From positions 294,220 to 352,147 of the forward strand of contig AZLU01000017.1 in assembly GCA_002224055.1 (NCBI GenBank): DNA of 57,928 nt, written 5' to 3'. How positions within the stretch are numbered: the stretch's first letter is position 1; every line of letters begins with the position of its first letter. Under the pieces are notes generated by a model. The model had not been told where the DNA came from. It ran no database searches and saw nothing but the letters and a program-made list of their open reading frames with translations. This document shows, in pieces, positions 35,101 through 49,091 of this stretch. This DNA is from Pezizomycotina sp. ARF18 (lineage: Eukaryota > Ascomycota). A program made the position numbers and the translations under genes.

Positions 35101-38100
35101 AGAGTAGCTGACTAGATTAGTCTCGACAGGTCGTCTAGGCATTAAATAAAGAGAGTTTCTTCAATACCGCTCGACTTTTGATATGCTTCCGGCGGTAACG
35201 TTGTACACTTCGAGAGACGTTCTCTTCCGAATATAGCTGAGGGGAACAGTGATAAATGAAGTGCTGTGCATTATATTTAAATATAGAAAAAATGGATAAG
35301 AGGGTGCGATCTATACCACGCAATCCTAAGCTTCTGATTGCTCGATTTTGTGCTCCCTGATCTTCAAGTACTAAATATAGGGTATTCAATGGTCGATGTA
35401 ACGTTTAAGGAGGGTTATGTTTGGCTTGAGCTCGAGATCGTGGCTGTTAGTTATAGCATTTTGTAGAAATACGCGGGATTCAATAGTTTACATTAGTCCA
35501 CCGTAGGTTTTCACTATGCAACGAAGGCTTGAGAAAGGTAATACGGTGAGGGTCGAGGCATCTGAGTGCATCCTTTCGAATTCTTATCATTTGCAGTTGG
35601 AATTGCCGCAATATTCTGAAAACAAAAGAACGAGAACGAAAATTTATGTTGACGTGCTCGTGTGCCTAGCGCGCTGTAATTCAAGTGTAGCTTACGCAAC
35701 GTGTGTGCACACTTTGTAATCATTATATGCGGCCTATCCCGCAAGGATCGATACAGTTTTATGTGGAGCTTTCGCAGTTGAACGATAGCCCAATGATCCA
35801 AGAGTGCAGCAATAATATGAGTCTGTTTGTATGCTCTCTGAGATACCAGAGCAACAAATTTGGAGCACATCTATGGCGTAATGCGTGGGAAGGTCTCGAC
35901 GCTCATATATTTCTCCACTTGTTGAGTGAGTTTTCCAGTATGGCTTTGCTTTGGTCCCATTCGGTGCTAGATTTGCTAACCTAAAAACATCCTTTAACCT
36001 CTGGCAGAGCTGGAACTAATACGTACTATCGGATGAAATATCATATTAACGGCTAATACTAATATCGCGAGTGGTCGCAATCTCTAGAACATAGCTTGGT
36101 GGGCAGTAGCTATGATGGCATCCTCGTAGATAATGTACACCGGAATCGTTAAAGCGCGTTGTTAGATTTAGCAAAGCGACGGCTTATATGGAATAGTGAT
36201 TTACCTTCATTTCTAGTGCACAGAACACCGAGCCGAATTATGAGTTGTTCGGCGGAATCTCTACTTATAATAGCTTTCTAACCATCTGTGCGCTTGAGGT
36301 CTCATGCGGGCACGACGCTTGTCGGCTAGCCGAACTGTTACCTATGCCATGGAAGAAATTCCACGAAATAAATGATAAAAGGTACATCCACTTTTTTTTT
36401 TTTCTTGTGCTCCATGGCTCAAAGCTGTCTATGGAAAGACCGATATTGTTTCAACTACAATATATAACATGGCGTCTGATGAATCGCCCGCGTACTCTCA
36501 CTAGTCATATGAAGAGGGCCTTTGGAGCGTTGGCTTGTGAAGTATATAGCATGAAGATTTTTGGCGCGTGAGGTTCATATGTGGCAATAGCGGTAAGATA
36601 CGTAGCAACAATATTTATCTGGTGTTTGAACTTTCAACCAGAACGGCATGTCATGTCTATGGAGGGAAGTTTAATAGTCCAGATTGAAGCTGATAAAATT
36701 CGCGTATTCGATTTTCTACAGTTTCTAATATCGCGACTCGACGCTTCTCCGGTTGATTGATGTATGTAGTGCCTATGGCGCCTACATTACCTTTCGTGAC
36801 CCTACATCGGAAAAGCGTTGCTAAAAAAGATCTAACCCAGTGTGATTGAAACCTACGGGTATCGAGTACAAATTAGCAGAGTGGTTAAGGGTTTGAATAT
36901 GGCCTGTTTGCCATGCCCTTGCGTGTCCGATGTATGGAGTAGTTCTAGACAGTCATGAAGTTTGGATGCTGAACATAATTACGTCTGCCATTTCACCTTC
37001 TTCGGCCCCATACACAGACTGTATGCTTGCGGTTTCTATGACATCGATTACGGTGTCTGGTAGATATCGATCGGCGTCACTGCCTTGTACATGCGTATTT
37101 GATTTATAGAGATGAGGATGTTTATTTGATATACTTTTTATCCCCCACGACTGGTAAAACAGGATAGAAAATATTCTACGTTAAATCAGTGTATTTGCTT
37201 TCCAGTCTAGTCGTTGGCTTTCGGGACGTTTATCCGCGATCCGTGGTATAATTGGTTGGCTATGTATCGTTGCCTAGATCCGCTCTTATTTGATATATTT
37301 CGCACGCTTCCTTTCGAGTTTTTCTAGTACAAGCGCTTATGTCTTCTGTTCTAGTATTCGCGGAAGACTTTTCCTCAATGTTGAATACGCTTTTAATAAA
37401 GAAGGGTAGATCTAACTTTTATCATAGGTGATGGAGATCTACCATATAAGAACTTATAATTCGGAACCAAAGAGTTCTTTCACTCCTCTAAATATCCGAC
37501 CCTTTCCAGACTTGAATTTTTGAAGGAATTGCTACATCAAGATGATCTTTTCCACGGTAGTGACGTAGGAGCACGGATAAATTAGAAATCGTAGCTTATG
37601 TAGGCGCCAGGGTCTTCCAGCTTAATAGAGAAAAAGGGAGAATGCGCGGAATAATATGGCCTCTTCGACCATCTCGCGACAACTGAAGCCTCGATAATGA
37701 TATATGAATGCCATGGACAAGCTTCACGATCAAATATAATACCTTTTAGGTGGCGATTTGGTATTTACTTCATAGGACAAAGTATCCCAAAACTTGCTAA
37801 TTTTACGGGTTAGCAAGAAAGGAGATGGTAGGTATCTATCCACAGCGTGCATGGTTCTGAAACTGCTTATTCTGAATAATATTATAATTCTATTCGCCAT
37901 CGCCAAATACTTCATGAGGGATTCAATCTTTCCCGGAAGCTATAGGGAGTTCTGGGTCGTCCATCCTCATTTGCAAATTTTGTAATCTGTGAGTCGATCT
38001 CGGTTTTCTGTGTTATTGCTTCATCACTCTGGAGCCTGCGTACAACTAATCCTCCGAAATATTGTTCTTATGGCTGATAATTGGCATCCCTTGCAGATGT

Positions 38101-41100
38101 CATACATTTCGCGACATTGGCTATTCTGCGACAAGTCGTTATTGGGACCTTTTTTTTCCCCGTGAATTCTCGCATTCTACCTAACGCTACGTTTAGCGGG
38201 GAAGCCACCTTGGTTTGTCTATGCCGGCCTCTTGGAAGCGGTCGTTAGGATCTCTCACGCGATATCTAAACGGCTCCTTCTGACTGAATATGCTCCTGAA
38301 CAGCCCTTTCAGCCTTATTCCCTCGCTTACGTCCACAGAACAGATCCCTATCTCTATCTCTATCTTTGTCAAATATTGTCCAGGCCTTTATCGGCACATG
38401 TGATCATGCTGTTACTTACCATGGTCTGGCGGGGCTCGGGAGGGAAAGGGTTAGGCTACTTTAGGCACTGTACGCTGTTCGTTTGTCGAACCAAGTGCTA
38501 GCTTTTTCCATTTCACATAACGTTCTTTATGACTTGAGTGGTGTAGTCATAATAATAATAGGCAAAGGGGGTCATGATTATTTTAAGTAGTTTGGCACGC
38601 ATGCTTTCGTTTTTTTATTCTTAAAGAAAAAAAAAAAAAAGAGAGAGAAATATCAAACACTTCGTTGAATACTCTTTTTGAAAACGTCTACTGGTTATGA
38701 TAAGATAGGATGTTCCCCAATACCTCACTTGTGGAATATATTCGGGAGCGTTCCATCAAGGCTTTCCTGGGATTTCGATATCGATCTGGGCTGCGGCTTT
38801 GCGTGATTTAAGATTGCATGGAGTCATCTCATTGACTGAAATTTGTAATTCGATAGGAGCTATATGTGAATGGAATCCTACCCCTCGATTGGTGGATTCA
38901 ACATTCCTCGGTTTTGAATGTTTCTTTAGAGGCGTTTTAGAGCGGATGAAAACTGTCTTCGTTGAGGCGGAAATGCACTACGTAAAGTACACCTTGATAT
39001 GTTGAGGCGTTCTTTGGCTTTAAATAATTTCGTATGATTATAGGGCGATTTTAGATATAGGATGTAAAAACATGTGCTATGAGGGAGGAGCCTAAGTAAT
39101 CTGATACAATTTCCCATGAGGCTAGTTTGAGAGCGGGTGCGTTGTCCTGTGCCATTAGAACCTTGGGTGTATCGTAGGAATAGGGCACCAGGTTATCTAG
39201 AAAGAGAGTATGATTGCTGAATACCTGTATTCTTGCGCTTCCGTATTGGATATACTTTCCGTTCTCTTCTATCGTTGCATCTTTTAGGGCTTATACTACT
39301 ACGTAACTAGGAAATGTTTCGTGTATGGTTAGATCTATGGAATGAATGTGGGAGAGTTAGAAGCTCGTAAGCATGCTGTCATTCTATTTGCGCCTATCAA
39401 ACGACGGGAAGGGTTAAATGGACGGCGGGATTGGATTAGTATAACGTGAGATCAGTTCAGATCTCGTTTGATAGCCCCTTGCTTGCCGCGTTTACCGATG
39501 TATGGTCCGGGGAGGTCGCGCGGCTTTCGCATTCGAGGAATATAAAAGCGGGAATACGTAGACATCTTTATAAAAAAACAGAGAACCCAACCCGTAGTGC
39601 CCAATACTGCCAACCTGACATACAATCAGTTTACATGATGCAGAGATTGACCATGAAAAGCTTCGCAGGATTTTAGCAGAACTTATGGACTCAAGGTATA
39701 TTCAATGAAGATTTCGTTCTGAGATATATATAAATTATTGTGCCACCTTTGTTCATCTCACTGACTATATTTCCGAAATTCGCTTTTTAGCTTCTTTCGT
39801 GGTGCAAAATGACCAGAATAAATGCTAACCGGTGTAGACCGTGTTAATCTCGGTTGTCCTTTGAGAAGGATAATATTAATAAATTAACATACTACTGTAG
39901 TCTTCTAGTATCGGTAGTCGGATAGATGTCGAGAAATCCATAGGAAACCTGCAAAATTACGAAGCTCTGTCTCTGTAGTGACGATCGAGTGGGTTGGCTT
40001 CTATTGTGTGTTTGAAACTAAAATTAATTGCTACGCGGGCGGCAGGGAATCTTTTGACATTACAATCTGCCAATGGCTCCTTTTTTTTTCTCAAAATTTT
40101 TTAGTTAACTTCGCTCGAAATGAGAGTTCGTCTCAATGAGAGACCAGACGTTTCCAAAAAAAAAAACCTTTATAGTGAGGATATCTCGTTGTTTAAGTTG
40201 ACCAATATTCTAGAGTTACCCTCAATATCGATAGAGGCCTGGCTCAAATAGATGGAATGCGGCTTAGTTGGTGCAGTGAAGGTGCGAAAATTGCCTGATG
40301 CAATACTAATACCACCGACTGTGAGCTCCATTCCAGCTTTTTCTTCCCGTCCCCTAATGCTACAACCCGGAGAACCCTCACCCTTTTTGTTTAATAATTT
40401 ACTACTGTAGGGTGTTGCAACGTTGATAGCGAGATACAGGACATAAGAAAGTAAACGTCTTTATATCACTAGCGCTTACGGATCTGTAATGTCTGCATGT
40501 AGGTAATGAATGCCGTTTTTAGGAATTTTGAAGGTATTCTAGATTTGATTGGCGTATTGCCATCAATCCCTTACGCTTCTATGTTCCGGCAATTCAGTAC
40601 ATACATTACATTTGCGAATTTACCCCTCTGTGGCGAATGTCGCTTACTTGCATTTATCGCCGTTCCTGTATTTATTTCGACTTCTTGTATTACTCGATAA
40701 ATTGTTTGTCCACCGAAAAAAAAAATATTCTCCGGTGGGTAGCATATTTATACATAAACATTTGTGTCGATCTTGAATAACGTGTTATGATTTGAGATCG
40801 ATGACCGATAAATTTGGTTATAGAACGGCCTATTGTCGTCGAAATCCATCTAATTATTCTTTTGAATATTTGCCGATATTACACCTCTGAGAATTGCTGG
40901 TATGATTGCTGTGTACCTGCCATTTTGCGCTCTGCAAAAGAAAATGATAGTCTGTTATACCTGGATGATCGTCTTATTGTTATTTTCCTCCAGGAAAACG
41001 TCAGTCTACTGTAGAAATTTGTATTGCAATAGTGTCTTGAAAAGTGTGTGTGGGTGTTTGGGGTAAATTCAATTATCTTATGACGTCCACAGAAATTTCG

Positions 41101-44100
41101 CTGTTCGATGTCAAGTTGTCCAAATATCAGCTGGACGTCCTACAACGTGGGAGTAGTATTCAGTAGGTATAAGGAACAGGTAAATCTTAAGATACCTCTA
41201 TCCATTTTTGAAACTAATTGACTGGATACCGGTATGCTCTTTTGCTGTAGACTTCTTTCAATGTATCTGCCGGTCTAACGACCACAGAGCTTTTCTGAAC
41301 CTTAAGTATGAAAGAATCCTCAAATGTTATCTCGCCGGGCCAATATAATCCAGTTTTCATATCGTAAACAGCTGGCCTGATCACCTTAGGATTCGTAGGC
41401 TTTTGCATATTCGCCGTGATTATGCGTCTATGGCCGAGCAATGTCCCTTTGGCCCTCAGGGCAATGTATAGACCCGGCACTGTGAACTTCGGATATCATT
41501 CGTGGACTGGGGAAGCCTTAAGATTACCAACTAGTATTTGGTTACTTGTCAAGTGGTATGTGGCGTTCGGTATCGGCATTCATTCACTCATGTTTACAGA
41601 TTGAGAATGTCCGACATCTAGATGATGCCTGAATTTCCCTGAAAACCACGTTATTAGGTTTTAGTGATATGGGACGCGTTCCTTTTATTTACTCCAATTA
41701 TGGCGCGCCGTTATTTCGTCGGTCGGTTATAGCTTACGCTTGTTTGGGATACAATAGAGCCGTACGGATGCCTGTGTTTTATTTTAGAGTTTCCGATTAT
41801 TATCGCTTGACGCTATCTCCCAGGTTATATATTGCACTCAAAAATCCTAAGCCTGTGTAGTGCTCTTAGAACAATACCATTCGAGCTCCTTGGACCTGTA
41901 AAGTTGAAACTTTAGTGTTGGATCCATGGAAGATCAGTGTGAATGAGCGGTCTCCGCTACGGATTTGAAGATGGCTTTGATTTCTAGCTGTATTTTTTCT
42001 TTCAAGTCTCTACTGTATTTCACCCTATTAGGCCTTTATATTTATAAAATGAATCGATGGGAGCGCTTCGGTGTTGTGGGATTCGAATTTCCTCATGACG
42101 CCGAGGCTATGCCGCTGGATTATTTTTCCTTTTCTTTTTTCCTTTTGTTTTGGCAAAAAAAAAAAAAAAAAAAAAAATTTCACGGTCTGTGGTCTTTGAA
42201 GCTAGGCATGGATATACGTACCGGAGTGCATCGGTATTCCAGCGCAATGTTCAACCCTCAAAGCCTCTAATTAGCCGTCGTTATGATTGATATTGGACGC
42301 TTTGGTCTTGACAAAAAGCTATCAGTAGTGTGAGCTCAAATCGATTTAACAGAACCATGCTAATCTTGCCGTATATGAATATAGACACATACATGCAAGA
42401 GGCAAAAGGTTCTCCATTTTCGCTGGATAATTCCGACTGTGTCCTAGTTTTCCCCGTTTGAGGGGTTTATAGGATGGAGACCAATAGTAGAAGCGTTAAA
42501 TACCATTCAGCTCTCGCCGCCGGCTTTATGAAAAAGTCCATCGTTTGCAGCTTATAGTCTCAATAGCTTACAAAAATGTCATTAATGTCCTTAGAAGTAG
42601 GAAAGCGGACGCACATGGGCGATAAAGGATATGCAATCCCGGTAGCTGTGCTTGTTGAGTGCTACGGGCGTGTCAACCCCTATAGCGCCTCGGTGCAATT
42701 AATGGAGGGCGTAGAGGGTTTTTAAAAAAATGACCTATCAATATCGTTACACCTATCGGTTTTACAAAAGGCTGTTATGACGTCCGGGTCGTAGGAGAAT
42801 GAACAGTAGTATATTGTCTGAAAATAACGTTTGCTCTCAATCACCACTATATACCGTCACTGCAGCTGGAGTAGTTTTGGCTGATGGAAGGAGCACCATT
42901 GCGAAAATTGTACTACACTTACAGCACGTATCTCCCCTAGAAACAAGTTCAAAAGCTCAAATGTGGGCTATAAAGACCTTTAGCTAATTTTACAGATTTG
43001 TACATTGAACTGACGCGTTTCTAATTATACCCCGGTATTGCAAGGCACTATTGGCAGCGCGGATTCCAATTTTTATGCACTGCCTCGGATAAGGACATCG
43101 TAATCTAAAGGCAGGTAAAAAGGGCTATGAGTCGCGTTGTTTCGACGACTTGTATCTGTTTCTTCAGTGTCAGGGGTGCCGAAGTTGCGAAATATTCTCC
43201 GCTCGCTACGTTCCTACAAGTATCTAAAGGGATTCTCTTCGCGAGTAGACTATGTATTATTGCGCGAGGACCTACGATGCGCTGGTTTTACTAATCCAGT
43301 AATATCGCAATTACCTGGATATACCTTTTTTTTTTTTTTCGAGGGAGGTTATACCAAGTTGGAGGAAGTCAAGGCGGATATACACCTCTACAGATATATA
43401 TTCTTCGTAGTTTTTAACAATCCAACGTCCTTTTAATATTTTTAGTGTCCAGCCACCTATGAGCTATTCGTCCCTGCAAATCTAGACTTGGTATCTTGCT
43501 GGAGAGGGGTGTCGATATTGTGCGAATGCTCTTATCATCCAGATGTTCGTATGCATTCGGGTTATCCGACAGGCCTTGTCTTAACGCATTGTGTGGGAAA
43601 AGGGGGCCTGCTTTTTTTCTGAGGCGTGTTGTAGGTGTGCTTTAGTTGCACGCTTTGCTGGTCCTCGTATATATAAGCATTTTCTCTTTCTCCTTCGCGA
43701 AAAGTCTGTCGTTCACGATGACCCCGACACGTCGTTTTCGTTATAACATCTCTAGCGTTACCATTCGATTGTTTTACTTAGGGATCGCTATCGTTACTGT
43801 TCATATTTTTATTCTTATGCTAGTCCTTATTATCCTGTTATCTATTACCAGCCAGAAGAACACAACTCATATCCTTTTCACTTAGATCACGAATCAGTGT
43901 CCTTGACACATTAGGGACTTTTCCCTTCTACAGTATATCTAAAGGGCATTCGATCTGATTTCATTATAGCGGTTACCAGTTCGAGGGAGCCAGGACGAGC
44001 TCTATGATGTCTCATTCAGTTCCACCGCGTAAAGAAACTTATATTTCCTTATAACTTTGACGATGATTGCATAAATTTATGTGGTGGTGTGTCTCCTTTC

Positions 44101-46300
44101 GCACCTATATAATCGTCGACACCCGTTGAAAGGTAGACTGTGCTATCAACTGAGCATTTTTCGTAGTTCGACTAGAATTTACGGTTCGAGGATCTTCTTG
44201 AATGTGTAAAACGATGTTTATCGATCTGGTGGGGTGAATGGCTCGCGTATGTTATTGTTTGTCTCATCCGTGTACGATTAATTGTTGTGAGTTATCCGCC
44301 GCCATCCGCTCCCCTTGTGCTTCCGGTATAAGGTCAATCTACTTTCGCTGAATCAGAGGTAATATGGATTTAGACAGGCTTGAGTGGCGAAATTATAATC
44401 CAGATCGCGACGTGAATGTTGACTTATAATCGTTGACTATTTGCGGTTTTTTGCGTCTTAGGTCTAGATGAATATTAATCCAACGTTATCGGATATATTC
44501 TTGAACACCGGCAGAGCATTTCAGTTTTTACCCAGGACTACCAAGAGTGTGCTTTCTCTTCTCGTTGTTGATCGTTGACTTTTTCATGGAAGCGTCTGGT
44601 GTCAATGATATGAATAGTGTCTAGCCCACTAGACCATTTGAGTTCAGAAGAACTGTATGCTAGTAGTCGCACGCCGCAAACTCAGTGAAATGCGGATGCG
44701 TAATAAGCATGAAATATATGGTCATAGCTGCGATTGGATAATGATGGAGAGTTGTGTAGAGGCCGTTACTGCGTGTTTCTGATTCTGGCTCAAGCATAGA
44801 ATGGAGTATTGCACCTGCGATCTCCAAATCTAGTCGTTATATCTGATGTAATTATATATGCTGTAGCTGATTTATGATTAGTCCTCTACAACAGCGTAGG
44901 AGATCGCTTTTGGTAACGACAAAACGATTCTCATCTGTAAAGTTATCCTTCCCGGACTAGATTTCTATTCTAAACAGGGGTCTCGCTATGTTATAGATTG
45001 GTACAAAGCGAGTAAATGGAATATGATAGCTCGCTATTTTGTGATGTGTATGTTTATTACCCTCTCCTCTTCTAGATATTTAGGAATCCGTGAACCTAGG
45101 ATATATCGCGCCGCCGCTCCTTAAAGGAACCTTCTTTAGCCATCACTCGCGGATCTCTCTACGGTCCCTTGACGGCGCTTGTTTTCGTATAGCTATGCGA
45201 AGTGTTGACTCCTCGCGTTGATGATGGGAATTCACCGCCTATTCGTGGAAGTGATTGAAGGCTTCTTTCTATGAATGGAATATGTCAATGGTGCCGTTCA
45301 ACTGCATACCGATGAACGCTGCGTGACAAACTTCTCCATATATAGGTGTAGGAACTTCGGCTTACATATCCTCGCTAACCATCAAATCCATGCTATACAA
45401 GGTTCTTCTCATCGTATATTCACAAAACATCTCACAAATACCGTTTGAAAAGCCATCGTCGACCGATATCTGCGGAGGGTGCGTGCATTATTTTGCTATC
45501 GTTCTTCTCGACAGGCCCGGCTCCTTCTTCGGATTAACGTATCAGCCTTTAGAAACCGCCCTGCTGGATGCATACCTGTGAGGCCGGGTTTTCTGTTTTG
45601 AGACTAATGCTCGACTATAAGATCTTCTTAAAAGCAATGGTGCTCGTGAAAATTTACTACTTGACGTAGAAGTAACGACTTCTCCGCTAGCAGCTACCGT
45701 ATACCTTGCGCTGCTCCTAGGCTCAAGGCTGCTATGCGTTGTTCGTCGTCCCATGGTTTCCGTGCGTAAATACGAGCATTCCCCTCAACTTTAGTCAGGA
45801 GAGTATCTACGCCGTGTGGATTGGAAGATTCTGGAAATTGATATATGAGTAGCATTTTTTGGGCACTCCTTAATTTTATCACTCGAGCGCCATACTTAAC
45901 AGTACTTTACGTTACAAAATCGTTCTGTAAAATACTAATGGTATCTATTGACTGTATAAAATGCGCCCAAGCGGGTTATAAGCCGATATACGTACGTTTT
46001 TTGCTCGCATAGCATTATGGAAAGACATGCACAGCGCCTTCGTAGAATAAAAGGTATCTTCGCTGTCGTCACTAATCTGAAAGTATCCCTCGGGTTCTCT
46101 TGCGGTTGGCGTAACAGTTCATACTCGATTCGATACTATAATGCTGGGAGAAATGGGTTCAAAGCTGCTGTTATTAAACACGACGAAGGGGTTCGACATG
46201 CGCTACGAGCAATACCCGAACCCTCGAAATTCTCGATAGTCTACTTTTGAGTTACTATCACACGAGCCGGTGTTCTCGGTATTCCTCGCAGAACTTTTTC
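35100..46300. other. Gene desert, central part
   Basis: No supportable gene in 11 kb. All frames are short (the longest about 120 codons), as expected by chance for this length and composition. The base composition is unlike the AT-rich spacers next to genes: CpG, TpA and mixed-sequence DNA are all common. Two frames translate into unusually protein-like text: minus 41480-41214 (PAVYDMKTGLYWPGEITFED) and plus 42799-42987. Neither has a recognisable domain or an intact context. Stray family-1 blocks occur at 36092 and 37010. Poly runs: A23 at 42155-42177, T14 at 43326-43339. Confidence 0.5.
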
Positions 46301-46329
46301 TAGAGCTATGAATAGCTTCTATCAAGTGG

Positions 46330-47900
46330 CCGCTATCGTGCTTGACCGCTCACGTCGACTTTTTGTGTCAGGTGTACTTACTCTCATATGCGGTTAGTCT
46401 TCGAGAAAGTATGGCAGTATGCTCTTACCTGAGTGATTGTTTTTATGCGTGCGGCCTGCCAGTCGTTTCGGTAACGTTAACTGTCTACTTTGCCGCGCGT
46501 ATCTCACGACCTGCGCGGGAATGATCGCATTTATTAGCAAGCCACACGTGCAAATTACTGCAGAAATCATACTAGAATAAAAATCACGTCTCCAAAACCT
46601 TGTGTCTGTGGATTATCGTATGGCGCGAGTCGGTTCTGGAACCTGATATCCGCACTGGCGCACTCATCTTTATTTTATCCCTGAAAACCGTTTACAGTGC
46701 GAGTAATCGAATTATCGTAAGATTCGTCGATCTTTCGACATTTATCCCGTGCAAATGTAGAGACCTAGCCCTGTAAGTTCCCTGATAATGAAATCAGGTC
46801 GTATATTTACCGCGGGTGGGTGTTTGCTCTCCATCTGTCGTGAACGATTTGCTCTGATCTGGTTCTATAATGTTGAGGACATCAGACCCGAACAAAGTCG
46901 CTAATCCCAAACATTCCCGCCTATAATTATCCTAGAAGCGGTGGAAGGTTCTGAGACCCGATATCATTTGGTGTTGGAGCTCAAATTTTATCCCTAGAAA
47001 CCACACCCCTGCGATCAATCGAATTATTGCAGTTCTATGACTTATTAGCATTTATAGTTCTAACACCTTCAACCTGGTCCTTATATTGGATCCCTAATGA
47101 TGAAACCTGACCGTACTTTTTACCCTAGTGACTGTTTCGACGTATCCGACCTGCGAATCTTGATCTTCAATTAACCTGCAGTATCATACGTGTCTTTGCG
47201 GGAATAATTGCATTTATAGCTTCACTCCGTCGAATTCACGCTCAAACAAAATGCCTCAACTCCAAAGTTTTACATATTATCGTGCACGGCGATAAACGAC
47301 GCTAAGGCACGGGCCGAATCGTTTTCTAGTCTTTATCCTTGTAGACTATCTACGGTGCGAATAATCGAATTACGCAAAGTTTGGCAAATCGTTGGATTTA
47401 TGTTGTAGATCTTGTCGGAACCTACAAACCTAGCATTATGTGCCCTCTTCCGGATAATAGCATCGGCCGTATCGTTTCCCCGGAGACTGTTTTGACCTAT
47501 CCGTCCTCCACTTTTATTTGTTAATTAACTTCTTAGTATGCAGTGTCTCTGCAGGAGCGATCGCTTTCACAGGCACCGTTCGATAATATCAAGCTTAAAG
47601 AGAACTGCTGCTCTCCAGGTCTCTTTCTACGAATTATCGGAGCGCGACTAGAGAGTTCTAAGATACCCATATCTGCTCGCGTCTTCTTGTATTTATTGTT
47701 CTCTCAAATACGTTATCGCGCGAAGAGTGAATCTCGAACGTTCTGGGGATACCCATATGTGTTCAGCTGCCGCGCGGTTTGGTGGTTTGTATCACTGGAT
47801 ACGAATAAACGTAGCCAGTGTTTAACTGATATCGTGGGTGCGCTAGACTACTCTGGAACCCCGATATCGATTCTGCGTATTCCACTTACTTTATGGTCGG
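46330..47900. repeat. Degenerate tandem repeat, family 2 (period about 314-354 bp)
   Basis: Four to five diverged tandem copies. Each unit opens with tttatccctgaaaacc-like sequence (46673, 46986, 47332, and weakly near 47690). This is followed by a gtgcgagtaatcgaatta-like motif, a gacctagccctgtaa-like motif, and a ctgataatgaaatc-like motif. Then come a tgactgttt-tatccg motif, a tgcgggaataattgcattta motif (46514, 47198, 47551), and a ctcc-aaa-ttatcg motif. Spacings are about 314, 345 and 355 bases. The order is constant across copies, so the copies arose by tandem duplication and then diverged. No conserved reading frame runs through the units. Confidence 0.7.
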
Positions 47901-48079
47901 AGATCCTCTACACTCGAGAATGCTCGGATTATCTGTGACATTGTTCACCGCACTGCATGACGAACAGTTTTATGTTGTTGGGCCGTTCTGGGATTCGAAT
48001 CAGACGTTTGTTTGTTTTATGAGAAAGTTTGCGATATCTGTGGATATTAACGAAGTTATCACCTCTGTACTGTACTAGC

Positions 48080-49091
48080 GTGCGTCTACGGTGACCTAAT
48101 TAATGGCGATATCGAGCTCGAGTAACTGAGAGTGTCTGTTTTCTCCGTGATCAGGTTCGTCGTAGTTATCTTTAGTTGAACTTATACGCTGCCTAACCTT
48201 CCCTATTGTTTGTTTGCTGATTTTTTTTTAAAAAAAGCATTCAGGTAAAATAGAAAAGTAAGATTGATTACTTGAGTATAATCTTTTATCACAGAAATCT
48301 ACGTATTCTTAAAGCATCGAGATGCAAAATCGAGAGTAGTGAGTATACTTGAAAATATTTTACGAACAGTTTATACGGTTGTTTGTCTGCGTGGGTAGTT
48401 GTGTTGATTTGTGTGAAGCTATGACTTTCAAAAATTAACAGGAGGAAAGAAAAATTCAAAGAAAGAGTAGAGTTATATTGTTAAATGTTAATTAATAATT
48501 AAAATGTACTTATGGAACTTTCCACAACAAAAAAAAAAAAAAATACAATTCTGAGAGAAGGAAAAACGCCGGTAATCTACAGCTACATATATGGTCTAGA
48601 AGCCCTCCGAAGGGAGTATGGCACAGGATTTCAAATACTCTAAGGGGCAATAATGAAGAAATAATTGGGACATTTACAATGAAGAAAAATATATGAGTTA
48701 ACGCTGCTAGATGTGGACAATGATCTAAGAAATGAAGAGATATGGAGAGAAAAGGAGAGAGAAGATGGGAAGAAAGAGAGAGAGAAGAGAATTAGACGAA
48801 GAGAAAGTAAATTTATGAAGAGAGGCTATTGAGAGAAAAGGTTACAAGAAGAGAAGACTAATGTGGTGATATTGGACTAAACAAAGATGAGATGTCTTCT
48901 GAAAATGAAATATATCCTGATAACGATACAAGGTACGCTGTGATCCTATAAATGTGATTTTGTTTTGCTTTTGCTCGATCCCTTTATAAACGCCGCTTAC
49001 ATGATGATGAAAAAAGTGAAATATTATAAGAAAAAAAATTTTTCCAATGCAGACGAAAGAAAATTTTTTAAAATTAAACCAAGGTAGTAAA
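48080..49091. other. Spacer right of the desert, purine-rich block
   Basis: No gene seen. At 48222-48238 a short T-run/A-run junction is flanked by tgct...agca, giving a small perfect hairpin. A GA-rich stretch lies at about 48735-48800. The right end is probably the 3' UTR of the minus-strand gene that stops near 49092. Confidence 0.5.

Noticed and set aside
47543-47938. 131-codon plus-strand frame at the end of the desert
   Set aside because: It lies across family-2 repeat units, has no recognisable motif, and a few frames of this length are expected by chance in 20 kb.
47985-48005. B-box-like GGGATTCGAATCA
   Set aside because: No A box or acceptor stem is present at the right distance upstream, so it is not a tRNA.
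28500-48200. RIP-mutated transposon array as explanation of the desert
   Set aside because: The region is not strikingly AT-rich, keeps CpG and CpA, and a small hand count gave no RIP signature. A full index computation is needed before this is excluded.
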